Source: Nonomuraea jabiensis | GTDB lineage: Bacteria > Actinomycetota > Actinomycetes > Streptosporangiales > Streptosporangiaceae | Direction of reading: 5' to 3' | NCBI RefSeq assembly: GCF_014204795.1 | Contig: NZ_JACHMB010000001.1 | Location: forward strand, 3,162,001-3,226,000 | Length of the DNA stretch: 64,000 nt | In this document: piece by piece, positions 41,177-49,143 of the stretch | Position numbering within the stretch: position 1 is the stretch's first letter | How the letters are laid out: every line of letters begins with the position of its first letter | Made by a program: the position numbers and the translations under genes | Notes under the pieces: generated by a model | What the model saw: the letters and a program-made list of their open reading frames with translations, nothing else | The model's database searches: none | Told to the model about the DNA's origin: nothing

Positions 41177-42522
41177 CGGGCCGCCTCCGCGTGCTGGACG
41201 GGGGCCACGCGGACCCACTCGGGCACTCTGCGGTTGAGAGACATCACTGTCAGTTCTGCCAGGTGTTCCTGTTCGTCCTCTGCGAAGGGGTCGGTGTCCT
41301 GTTCGATCGGCACCGTCACCGTGTCGCCCTCGTCGGGCATCCTGCCCAGCTTGGCCAGGACGAGGCCCGCGAGGGTGTCGTAGTCGTCGCTCTCCGGGAG
41401 CGCGACGCCCGTGGCGCGCTCGACCTCGTCGAGCCGCAGCCGGCCCGGGACCTCCCAGATGCCGCCCGGGTGCTCGACCACGCCGGCCGGCTCCGGGTCG
41501 TTCTCGTCCACCAGCTCGCCGACCAGCTCCTCGGCCAGGTCCTCGACGGTGATGACGCCGGCCAGGCCGCCGTACTCGTCGATGACGCAGGCGATGTCGT
41601 CCTTGGCCACGCGCATCCGGTCGAGCACGGCGGGGAGCGGGAGCGAGTCAGGGACCAGCAGGGCGGGGCGGGTGATGCTCGCCATCTCGCCCTCCTGCAG
41701 ACCCGACGAGAGGAGTTCGCGCACGCCCGTCACGCCCGTGACGTCGCCGTCCTCGTTGATGACGGGGTAGCGGGAGTGGCCGCAGCTGCGCATGGTCTCG
41801 ATCAGGTCAGAGATGGGCTGTTCGGAGCGCAGCACGACGACGCGCGGGCGGGGGACCATGATCTCCTCCGCCGTGCGGTCGCCGAACTCCAGGGCCCGTT
41901 CGAGCAGGTCGGAGAGTCTCGGCGGGAGTTCGCCCGCCATGGTCGACTCCTCGATGATGCGGGAGAGCTCCTCGGGCGTCGCGCCGTGCTCCACCTCCTC
42001 CACCGGCTCGATGCCCACGCGCCTGAGCAGGCCGGTCGCCGCCGAGTCGAACAGCTTGACCACCGGGCCCACCACGGCCAGGTAGACCAGCGTCGAGCCC
42101 GCCAGGAACTTGGCCACCGGCTCCGGCCTGGCGATGCCCAGGTTCTTGGGCGCGAGCTCGCCCAGGACCATCTGGACCACGGTCGCCACGAAGACGCCGA
42201 TGGCGACCGAGAGCCCGGTGATCACGGTGTCGGACAGGCCGGTGTCCGCCAGCCATGGTCGTACGATCGTCGCGATCGCGGGCTCGGCCAGGAAGCCGAC
42301 CAGCAGTGCGGTCACGGTGATGCCGAGCTGGGCGCCGGAGAGCATGAAGGAGAGGCGGGACGTGACCTGGAGCGCTTTTTCGGCGGCCGGGTCACCTGCC
42401 GCCGCCTGCTCGCGGAGCAGGGCGCGGTCGGCGGCTACGAAGGCGAACTCCTGAGCGACGAAGTAGCCGGTCGCCGCCGTGAGGAGGATGAGGGCCAGCA
42501 GGCCCAGATAGGCGCTCACCAT
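41173..42522 (-). CDS. CNNM/CorC-family hemolysin-like transporter
   Basis: 449 residues. DUF21 membrane domain at about 1-190 (ATGYFVAQEFAFVAADRALL; VLGELAPKNLGIARP), two CBS domains at about 215-335 (IMVPRPRVVVLRSEQPISDL; IACVIDEYGGLAGVITVEDL), and a C-terminal CorC_HlyC domain (PGRLRLDEVERATGVALPE). Likely Mg/Co efflux or cation homeostasis. Coupled to the shorter paralogue. Confidence 0.92.
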   Translation of the reverse strand: MVSAYLGLLALILLTAATGYFVAQEFAFVAADRALLREQAAAGDPAAEKALQVTSRLSFMLSGAQLGITVTALLVGFLAEPAIATIVRPWLADTGLSDTVITGLSVAIGVFVATVVQMVLGELAPKNLGIARPEPVAKFLAGSTLVYLAVVGPVVKLFDSAATGLLRRVGIEPVEEVEHGATPEELSRIIEESTMAGELPPRLSDLLERALEFGDRTAEEIMVPRPRVVVLRSEQPISDLIETMRSCGHSRYPVINEDGDVTGVTGVRELLSSGLQEGEMASITRPALLVPDSLPLPAVLDRMRVAKDDIACVIDEYGGLAGVITVEDLAEELVGELVDENDPEPAGVVEHPGGIWEVPGRLRLDEVERATGVALPESDDYDTLAGLVLAKLGRMPDEGDTVTVPIEQDTDPFAEDEQEHLAELTVMSLNRRVPEWVRVAPVQHAEAAR

Positions 42523-42736
42523 GGTGAGCTCTCAGAGGAACCCGTGCTGGCGCACGGGCAAAGACTCCACGGGTCCGGAGCGGACACGATCTTCCCTTCG
42601 ATAGAGGTCGTCCATAACCGTAACGATGCTGGTGGCATCTATGTTTCCGCGGTGACTCTTCCCTGGTTCCGCGTACTTTTCCATAGGAAAACCTTGGCCG
42701 AGTGTCTTCACTGGTGGGGGGTTCGACGTAGCGTTT

Positions 42737-44053
42737 ATGGCAAATCGAAGGGAAGAAGGCGAAGTGTCTGAGGACGACCGGACGCGGGCCATGCGCTCGC
42801 CAGGCGACGGCCGCCCGCTGCCGCCGAGGCCAGGTGACGGCCTGCGCGCCGGGGGCGCGCCGGCTCACCAGGTCCCGTCCGCGCCCGCCGGGGGGCCGGG
42901 TGCGCCCACGCACAAGCTGCCTGTGGCCCCGCAGTACCCCGAGCCGGGGTCAGGCGCCGCCTCTCCCAGCCCCGCCCCGGACGGGCCGCCCCAGGGTCGC
43001 TCGCGCGTGTACGGCCGGGCCCGCGCCGGCAGCAGCCCGGTCCAGCCGCTGCGGTCGAGGCGCGGCCCCTCGGACCCGTCGAAGCCCCGCAGGCGGGTGT
43101 CCGGCCGGACGATCCTGAAGATCGTCGCCGGGGTCCTGGTCGCGTTGCTGGTGGCGGGCGTCGGCATGTTCTTCTGGATCAACTCCCGGATCGCCGGCAT
43201 CGACGGCGTGCTCGACGACTATCAGGGCCGGCCCGCCGACACCCCCGGCACCAACTGGCTGCTCGTCGGCTCCGACAGCCGCAAGGGCCTGTCGGCCGCC
43301 GAGCGCAAGAAGCTGCGCACGGGCCAGGCGGTCGGGCAGCGCACGGACTCGATGATGCTGCTGCACATCCCCGAGGGCAGCGACAAGCCGACGCTGGTCA
43401 GCCTCCCGCGCGACCTGGCCGTCGACATCCCGGGCAGGAAGCGCGACAAGCTCAACGCCGCCTACAACGGCGGGCCGCAGCTGCTGGTCCGCACCGTGGA
43501 GTCGGTGACGGGCGTGCATGTCGACCACTACATGGAGATCGGGTTCGCCGGGTTCGTCGGGATCGTGGACGCCATCGGGGGCGTCGAGATCAACGTACGG
43601 GCCGCCGTGGACGACCCGAAGGCCGGGCTGAAGCTGAAGAAGGGCACGCAGGTGCTCAACGGCGCCCAGGCCCTGGGTTACGTACGGACCAGAAAGGGCG
43701 GCGCGCTGCCCGACTTCGAGCGGACCAAGCGGCAGCGGCAGTTCCTGGGCGCGGTCGTGAAGAAGGCGGCCAGCCCCGGAGTGCTGATCAACCCGTTCAC
43801 GTCGATCCCGCTGGCGATGAGCGCCACCGACGCGGTCTCGGTCGACGGCGACACGGGCGCCTTCGACCTGCTGTCGCTGGGGCTGGCGATGGGCGACAGC
43901 CCCGTGACGACGGTGGTCCCGTTCGGCGGCACCGAGCGGCTGGCGGACGGCGGCGAGGCGATCAAGTCGGACCGGCCCAAGGCGCTGGCCCTCTTCAACG
44001 CCCTGAAGGCGGACAAGCCGGTGCCGAAGGACGTCATCGACACCGGCAACTAG
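42737..44053 (+). CDS. LytR-CpsA-Psr (LCP) family protein
   Basis: 438 residues. A Pro-rich cytosolic N-terminus of about 125 residues, one membrane helix (TILKIVAGVLVALLVAGVGM), then the LCP domain: NWLLVGSDSRKG, TDSMMLLHIPEGS, VSLPRDLAVDIPG, and RTRKGGALPDFERTKRQRQFL with the catalytic Arg residues. LCP proteins ligate undecaprenyl-linked wall polymers onto peptidoglycan outside the membrane. ATG 42737 is used; GTG 42764 is an alternative. Confidence 0.9.
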   Translation: MANRREEGEVSEDDRTRAMRSPGDGRPLPPRPGDGLRAGGAPAHQVPSAPAGGPGAPTHKLPVAPQYPEPGSGAASPSPAPDGPPQGRSRVYGRARAGSSPVQPLRSRRGPSDPSKPRRRVSGRTILKIVAGVLVALLVAGVGMFFWINSRIAGIDGVLDDYQGRPADTPGTNWLLVGSDSRKGLSAAERKKLRTGQAVGQRTDSMMLLHIPEGSDKPTLVSLPRDLAVDIPGRKRDKLNAAYNGGPQLLVRTVESVTGVHVDHYMEIGFAGFVGIVDAIGGVEINVRAAVDDPKAGLKLKKGTQVLNGAQALGYVRTRKGGALPDFERTKRQRQFLGAVVKKAASPGVLINPFTSIPLAMSATDAVSVDGDTGAFDLLSLGLAMGDSPVTTVVPFGGTERLADGGEAIKSDRPKALALFNALKADKPVPKDVIDTGN

Positions 44054-44059
44054 CGCGGC

Positions 44060-44716
44060 TCACCCCGTGGCGGTGGTCGTCGCGGCGACGGTCGCCGCGG
44101 TGATCGTCGTGATCATGACCGCGTTGATGGCGGCGATGGTCTGGGCGACCGCGTCGGCCGTCCAGGCGCCCTCCGCGATCTCCTTGACGCGCTGCTTGCT
44201 CGCCTCGGGAAAGGCCTTGCGGTCGAGCTTGGCCGCGTGCGCGATGGCGATCAGGACGGCCGTGCGGGCGTCGGGGTCGGCGCCCGCCAGCGCGCTGATC
44301 ACCCGGTCCCTGACCTCGGCCTCCACGTCGGGGTCGGCCTCGGGCCAGCGCGTCGTGGGGAAGACGCCCAGCACCTTGCCGCGCTGCTCGCTCAGCACGC
44401 CCGACTCCGCCAGCCTGGTGAGCAGGCGCTTGCGCAGCTTGCCCGACTGCAGCCGCTGGACCCACCAGGCGGGCTTGCGCTCCTTGCCCTCCTCGGCGAT
44501 GCGGGCCAGCGTGGCGTCCAGCTCCGGGTCGCCGAGCGGGGACGGGTCCTTGACCGTCACCTTCTTGTCCGACAGCTCCAGCCGGCCGTTGACGGCCAGC
44601 TCGGCGAGGAGCGCGCCGGCGAGGGCCGGGTCGAGCTGGGTGCCGGAGACGAGCTGCGTGCCCTTCTCGTCGTTGTAGGCGAGCAGGAGGAGTTCCTCGG
44701 CGATCGTCACAGTCAT
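44060..44716 (-). CDS. GPP34 (GOLPH3-like) family protein
   Basis: 218 residues. Pattern TIAEELLLLAYNDEKG, LAGALLAELAVNGRLEL, and GVLSEQRGKVLGVFPTTRWPEADPDVE is the bacterial GPP34/GOLPH3 fold, which in eukaryotes binds PI4P and in actinomycetes is abundant without a fixed role. Divergent from tenA (ATGs 24 bp apart), and convergent with the LCP gene. Confidence 0.85.
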   Translation of the reverse strand: MTVTIAEELLLLAYNDEKGTQLVSGTQLDPALAGALLAELAVNGRLELSDKKVTVKDPSPLGDPELDATLARIAEEGKERKPAWWVQRLQSGKLRKRLLTRLAESGVLSEQRGKVLGVFPTTRWPEADPDVEAEVRDRVISALAGADPDARTAVLIAIAHAAKLDRKAFPEASKQRVKEIAEGAWTADAVAQTIAAINAVMITTITAATVAATTTATG

Positions 44717-44739
44717 GCTTCGACACTAACCTCCCAGCC

Positions 44740-45345
44740 ATGAGCATCTCGGAGAGGTTGCACGCCGTCGGCCGCCCGTTGCTGCGGGCGCAGCTCGAAC
44801 ATCCGACCGTGGCCGGCATCGCGCGTGGCGACCTGCCCGAGTCGGTGTTCAGGTCGTGGCTGGAGCAGGACTACCTGTTCCTGCTCGACTACGTACGGGT
44901 GTTCGCGCGGCTGGCCTGGCAGGCGCCCGACGGGCATCTGGGCGACCTGGTGGACCTGGCGCACACGACGTACCACGACGAGCTGAGCCTGCACCGGTCG
45001 CTGTCGGCCGGGTTCGGCGCCGATCTGGAGGGGGCGGTGAAGGGGCCGGCGTGCGTGGCGTACACGGGGTTCCTGCTGGAGTCGGCGGCGTCGTACGGGG
45101 AGGGGCTGGCGGCGCTTTATCCGTGTATGTGGGGATATTCGAGTCTCGGACAGATATTGGCGGAAATTTCGCCTGCTGAGTCGAAATATCGGGCGTGGGT
45201 GGACACGTACGCGGATCCGGCGTTCGCGGCGCTCACCGCGCGCATCGCGCAGCTGATCGACGAGGCCGCGCCGGACCCCGCGCGGGCCGAGGAGCTGTTC
45301 GCCGAGGGGATGGCGCACGAGCTGGCCTTCTGGAGCGTGCCGTAG
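44740..45345 (+). CDS. tenA: TenA-family thiaminase II/aminopyrimidine hydrolase
   Basis: 201 residues, all-helical heme-oxygenase-like fold. FRSWLEQDYLFLLDYVRVFA, HTTYHDELSLHR, and the catalytic Cys129 in YPCMWGYSSL. TenA hydrolyses degraded thiamin to recover hydroxymethylpyrimidine (HMP). The TPP-regulated permease at 47181 would supply the same precursor. The codons around the catalytic Cys (45115-45190) are much more A/T-rich than the rest of the gene. Confidence 0.88.
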   Translation: MSISERLHAVGRPLLRAQLEHPTVAGIARGDLPESVFRSWLEQDYLFLLDYVRVFARLAWQAPDGHLGDLVDLAHTTYHDELSLHRSLSAGFGADLEGAVKGPACVAYTGFLLESAASYGEGLAALYPCMWGYSSLGQILAEISPAESKYRAWVDTYADPAFAALTARIAQLIDEAAPDPARAEELFAEGMAHELAFWSVP

Positions 45346-45367
45346 CCGTCCACAGGCTGTGGACGGC
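45345..45367. terminator. 23-nt perfect inverted repeat between tenA and fpg-like gene
   Basis: GCCGTCCACAG and CTGTGGACGGC pair around one central G. It starts at the last base of the tenA stop. It may be a hairpin ending tenA transcription or a binding site; it lacks a T run, and its two TCCACA halves resemble inverted DnaA-box cores. Confidence 0.4.
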
Positions 45368-45391
45368 CGGACGCGCACGTACCCTGGGGAC

Positions 45392-46270
45392 ATGCCGGAA
45401 CTTCCCGAAGTGGAGTCGCTCACCCATTTCCTGCGCGAGCGGGCCGTGGGCCGTACCGTCCTGGGGATCGACGTGGTGGCCATCCAGGCGCTCAAGACGT
45501 TCGACCCGCCGGTGACCGCGCTCGGCGGGCTGACCATCACCGGGGTGGCGCGGCACGGCAAGTTCCTCGACCTCGACTGTGACGGCCTCCATCTGGTCAT
45601 CCACCTGGCCCGGGCGGGGTGGCTGCGCTGGCGCGACGACCTGTCGGGCGCGAAGCCCGTACGTCCCGGCAAGGGCCCGCTCGCGGTACGGGTCCGGCTG
45701 GCGCCCGACGAGGAGGGCCTGGCGCCCGGGTTCGAGCTGACGGAGGCGGGGACGCAGAAGCGCCTGGCCGTCTACGTCACCACGAACCCGGACGACGTCC
45801 CCGGCATCGCGGCCCTCGGCCCCGACCCTCTCGACGAGTCCTTCACCGTCGACGCGCTCAAGCGCATCGTGGGCGGCAACCGCACCCAGATCAAGGGGCT
45901 GCTGCGCGACCAGAAGATCATCGCCGGCATCGGGAACGCGTACTCGGACGAGGTGCTGCACGCGGCCAGGATGTCCCCGTTCAAGATCGCGGCCACGCTG
46001 ACGGACGCGCAGATCGCCGACCTGCACGAGGCCATCATCACCACCCTGCGGGAGGCGGTGGAGCGGGCGCACGGGCTGGCGGCCAAGGACCTCAAGGCGG
46101 AGAAGAAGTCGGGGCTGCGGGTCCACAACCGGACCGGGCAGCCGTGCGACGTCTGCGGCGACACGATCCGGGAGGTGTCCTTCGCGGATTCCTCGCTGCA
46201 GTACTGCCCCACCTGCCAGACCGGCGGCAAGCCCCTCGCCGACCGCCGGCTGTCCCGCCTTCTCAAGTGA
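45392..46270 (+). CDS. Formamidopyrimidine-DNA glycosylase / endonuclease VIII-like
   Basis: 292 residues. The N-terminus MPELPEVESL gives the catalytic Pro2 and Glu3. A helix-two-turn-helix is at IIAGIGNAYSDEVLHAA, and a C-terminal zinc finger CDVCGDTIREVSFADSSLQYCPTC. Base excision of oxidised purines or pyrimidines with beta/delta elimination. ATG 45392 fits exactly because Pro2 must follow the initiator Met. Lys-containing lesion-binding residues are present, but Fpg and Nei cannot be firmly separated. Confidence 0.93.
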   Translation: MPELPEVESLTHFLRERAVGRTVLGIDVVAIQALKTFDPPVTALGGLTITGVARHGKFLDLDCDGLHLVIHLARAGWLRWRDDLSGAKPVRPGKGPLAVRVRLAPDEEGLAPGFELTEAGTQKRLAVYVTTNPDDVPGIAALGPDPLDESFTVDALKRIVGGNRTQIKGLLRDQKIIAGIGNAYSDEVLHAARMSPFKIAATLTDAQIADLHEAIITTLREAVERAHGLAAKDLKAEKKSGLRVHNRTGQPCDVCGDTIREVSFADSSLQYCPTCQTGGKPLADRRLSRLLK

Positions 46271-46275
46271 GCCCG

Positions 46276-46698
46276 ATGGAAGAAGGCATGGAAGAGGGCA
46301 CTGTGGAACCGCTCGACGACTACGACGTGCGCCAGTGGGACACGCGCGAGGACTGCGAGGTGCGCCAGATCCTCGACCGCATCGCCGACAAGTGGTCGCT
46401 GCTCGTGATCGCCCTGCTCGACTGCCAGAGCCTGCGCTTCACCCAGCTCCGCCGCGAGATCGACGGCGTCAGCCAGCGCATGCTCAGCGTGACCCTGCGC
46501 CAGCTGGAGCGCGACGGCCTGGTCAGCCGCACGGTCCATCCCGTCGTGCCGCCCAGGGTTGACTACGCGCTCACGCCGCTCGGCCGTACGCTGCACCAGA
46601 CCATCAAGTCGCTGGTCACCTGGACGGAGGCGCACCAGGAGGAGATCGCCGCGGCGCGTGCCGCCTACGACGCCAGGCGCGAGATGATGGAGTCATGA
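46276..46698 (+). CDS. HxlR-family transcriptional regulator
   Basis: 140 residues. HxlR winged helix: EVRQILDRIADKWSLLVIALL, LRFTQLRREIDGVSQRMLSVTLRQLERDGLVSR, and VDYALTPLGRTL. Its single Cys in EDC and another in LLDCQS could act as a redox or electrophile sensor (inference). ATG 46276 lies 6 bp after the Fpg-like stop; the stop overlaps the rhodanese start by 4 bp (ATGA), suggesting a stress operon. Confidence 0.92.
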   Translation: MEEGMEEGTVEPLDDYDVRQWDTREDCEVRQILDRIADKWSLLVIALLDCQSLRFTQLRREIDGVSQRMLSVTLRQLERDGLVSRTVHPVVPPRVDYALTPLGRTLHQTIKSLVTWTEAHQEEIAAARAAYDARREMMES

Positions 46699-47018
46699 CC
46701 GTTCCTGAGATAGAGGCCAGTGCCGTTCCGGCAGACGCTTACCTGCTCGACGTCCGTGAGCAGGACGAATGGGTCGCGGGGCATGCCCCGGAGGCCGTGC
46801 ACATCCCCATGACGCAGATTCAGGGGCGGGTCGACGAGGTGCCCGGCGACCGCACGGTCTACGTCGTCTGCCGGGTGGGCGGCCGGTCCCTGCAGGTCGC
46901 GGCCTGGCTCAACCAGCTGGGGCGCGACGCCGTCAACGTCGGCGGCGGCATGCAGTCGTGGGAGTTCGCGCGCCGCCCGATGGTCAGCGAGACCGGGCAG
47001 CAGCCGTTCGTGGCGTAG
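46695..47018 (+). CDS. Rhodanese-like sulfurtransferase
   Basis: 107 residues, a single rhodanese domain. LLDVREQDEWVAGHAPEAVHIPM, then the active-site loop VVCRVGGRS with catalytic Cys about residue 59, and VNVGGGMQSW. Transfers sulfane sulfur or reduces it. Coupled to the HxlR regulator by a 4-bp overlap. Confidence 0.9.
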   Translation: MTVPEIEASAVPADAYLLDVREQDEWVAGHAPEAVHIPMTQIQGRVDEVPGDRTVYVVCRVGGRSLQVAAWLNQLGRDAVNVGGGMQSWEFARRPMVSETGQQPFVA

Positions 47019-47081
47019 AAAGGCCGCCACTGTGGCGGTTTCGCCGTCGCTGAGGCATGATGAGGGCGCCAACTGCAGATT

Positions 47082-47174
47082 GTCGCGGGAGCTCGGGGTG
47101 CGCCGGGCTGAGAGGGCAGCCATAGATCCGCTGCCGACCGCCTGAACCTGTCCGGATAATGCCGGCGTAGGGAG
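47082..47174 (+). promoter_or_regulatory. TPP riboswitch (THI element)
   Basis: Matches the THI box: GGGGTGCGCCGGGCTGAGA (about 47094-47113), with CTGAGA at 47108-47113, and ACCTGTCCGGATAATGCCGG followed by CGTAGGGA (47145-47173). P1 pairs the leading and trailing ends. It sits directly ahead of ATG 47181, so TPP binding should mask initiation of the permease. Confidence 0.95.
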
Positions 47175-47180
47175 TGTGCG

Positions 47181-48512
47181 ATGACGCATGTCGTCGACGA
47201 AGTTCCGCTGACTCTTGAAGGCAGGCCGCCGAAGACCCTGGGCGTGCTCGATCAGGGTGCGCTCTGGGCGAACCTCGGAGTCAGCCTTCTGGGTTTCTCC
47301 GGCGCGCTGCTCCTGCTCAACCCCCTGCCCGACGCCCCGCTCAGCCTGGCCGCCGCGCTCGTGGCGACCGTGGTCGGCAGCCTGATCGGCACCGCCATGG
47401 TGGGCCTGTCCGCCGTCCCGGGCACCCAGACGGGGCAGCCCGCGATGGTGCTGCTGCGGGGCCTGTTCGGGGCGCGGATCTCTTACGTTCCCACGGTGTT
47501 GAACATCGTCCAGATGCTCGGCTGGGCCGCGTTCGAGCTGTGGGTGATCGCCAAGGCGGCCGGCGCGATCTTCGGCGCCGTGCCGTACCAGGTGTGGGTG
47601 ATCGTGGCGGGGGTGCTGACCACCGCGCTCACGATCTGGCCGCTCGGGTCCGTCAGGCTGCTGCGGCGGTACGTCACCATCGGCGTGATCGTGTCGATGG
47701 TGTGGTTCGCCTGGTTCTTCCTGACCAGGGCGCCCGCGCACACCGGCGGGTCCTGGACGGCGTTCGCCCCGGCGGTGGACTACGTGATCGCCCTGTCGGT
47801 GTCGTGGGTGCCGATGGCGGCCGACTTCGCCCGGCACTCCAGGTCGAGCAGGGCCGCCTTCACCGGCGTGGTCGGCGGCTACACGCTGGCCCAGGTGGCC
47901 TGCCTGGGCCTGGGCGTGTTCGCGGTGGCCATGGCGGGGGCGGACAAGGTGGCGGCCGACGGGACGTCGGTGTTCGGCGCGTTCGTGGCGGTGCCGCTGG
48001 GCGCGCTGTTCTTCGCGATCCTGGTGCTGCGGGAGACCGACCAGTCGTTCGCCAACGTCTACTCCACCACGGTCTCGCTGCAGAACCTGATGCCCCGGGT
48101 GGACCGGCGCGTCTTCTCCGTCGCCATCGGCGTGCTGAGTGTCGCGATCGCCCTGGTCGTGGACGTCAACTCGTACGGGGCGTTCCTGGGGGTGATCGGG
48201 GCGGTGTTCGTGCCGATGTTCGCGGTGCTGGCCGTGGACTACTTCGTGCTCGGTGGCTCGCGGAGCTGGAACACCGCGCAGAACGCGCCCTCGCGCTGGT
48301 CGAGGCTGGTGCCGTGGGCCCTCGGCTTCGTGGCGTACTGGCTGACGACCTCCACGCCCACGGTCAAGCCGTGGGACGGCTTCTGGCAGCAGGTCCGCGA
48401 CGCCATCGGCTTCACCCGGCAGCCGTGGATGAACGGGGCGCTCGGCGCGGCCATCGTCGCCGTGCTGGTCACCCTGCTGATCAGCTGGTCGACGCGCGCT
48501 TTTCGACGTTGA
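47181..48512 (+). CDS. cytX: NCS1-family permease (CytX-like HMP transporter)
   Basis: 443 residues, about 12 membrane helices. GVLDQGALWANLGVSLLGFSG start region and LSVSWVPMAADFARHSRSS loop are NCS1/purine-cytosine permease features. Because its leader is a TPP riboswitch, the physiological substrate is most likely hydroxymethylpyrimidine or thiamin. The last bases overlap the ogt-like gene, which is convergent (32 bp). Confidence 0.9.
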   Translation: MTHVVDEVPLTLEGRPPKTLGVLDQGALWANLGVSLLGFSGALLLLNPLPDAPLSLAAALVATVVGSLIGTAMVGLSAVPGTQTGQPAMVLLRGLFGARISYVPTVLNIVQMLGWAAFELWVIAKAAGAIFGAVPYQVWVIVAGVLTTALTIWPLGSVRLLRRYVTIGVIVSMVWFAWFFLTRAPAHTGGSWTAFAPAVDYVIALSVSWVPMAADFARHSRSSRAAFTGVVGGYTLAQVACLGLGVFAVAMAGADKVAADGTSVFGAFVAVPLGALFFAILVLRETDQSFANVYSTTVSLQNLMPRVDRRVFSVAIGVLSVAIALVVDVNSYGAFLGVIGAVFVPMFAVLAVDYFVLGGSRSWNTAQNAPSRWSRLVPWALGFVAYWLTTSTPTVKPWDGFWQQVRDAIGFTRQPWMNGALGAAIVAVLVTLLISWSTRAFRR

Positions 48513-49050
48513 GCAGGTGTTGCTTGGCGGCCGCGCCACCCGCGTAGTCGCCGAGCGCGCCGTCCTCGCGCACCACCCGGTGGCACGGCACGATCACGGA
48601 CACGGGGTTGGAGGCCAGCGCGTTGCCGATCGCCCGCAGCGCGCGCGGCCTGCCGATGCTCGCGCCGATCTCCTCCAGCGTCGTGGTGGTGCCGTACGGG
48701 ACCGCCATCGTCTTCTGCAGCACCGTGCGGGCGAAGGACGTCGCCAGCGTCAGGTCGACGGGCGTGGTGAACGCGCGCAGGCGGCCGGAGAAGTAGGCGT
48801 CCAGCTCTCTGCGCACCGGGTCGAGCCGGCGCGGATCCGGCCCGATGAACCTGCCCACGTGCCTCGTGACCAGCTCGAACACGGCGTTTTCCGGCTCGAA
48901 GCTGCACGCCGCGATGCCCTTGCCGGTGACCGCGAGCACCAGCCTGCCGACGGCCCCGTCATAGGTGCCGAACGCGATGTCAGGAGGCGCCTCACCTCGA
49001 TAGGTGCTGGAGGTCACGCGCAACAGGGCATCGAGATCGCCGCTCGACAT
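48481..49050 (-). CDS. Methylated-DNA-protein cysteine methyltransferase (Ogt/MGMT)
   Basis: 189 residues. Active-site PCHRVV with the alkyl-accepting Cys, helix-turn-helix around EIGASIGRPRALRAIGNALASNP, and the preceding VPYGTTTTLEE. Directly repairs O6-alkylguanine; a suicide protein. ATG 49050 is preceded by GGGAGG. It overlaps the permease stop in tail-to-tail orientation. Confidence 0.93.
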   Translation of the reverse strand: MSSGDLDALLRVTSSTYRGEAPPDIAFGTYDGAVGRLVLAVTGKGIAACSFEPENAVFELVTRHVGRFIGPDPRRLDPVRRELDAYFSGRLRAFTTPVDLTLATSFARTVLQKTMAVPYGTTTTLEEIGASIGRPRALRAIGNALASNPVSVIVPCHRVVREDGALGDYAGGAAAKQHLLNVEKRASTS

Positions 49051-49143
49051 GCCACCAGCCTCCCGCCGCCGAGAATCACCGTGACCGCAGCGTATCGGAC
49101 GGATCGCCCGACGCACTCACCACGCCACGTGCACTATGGAGAA

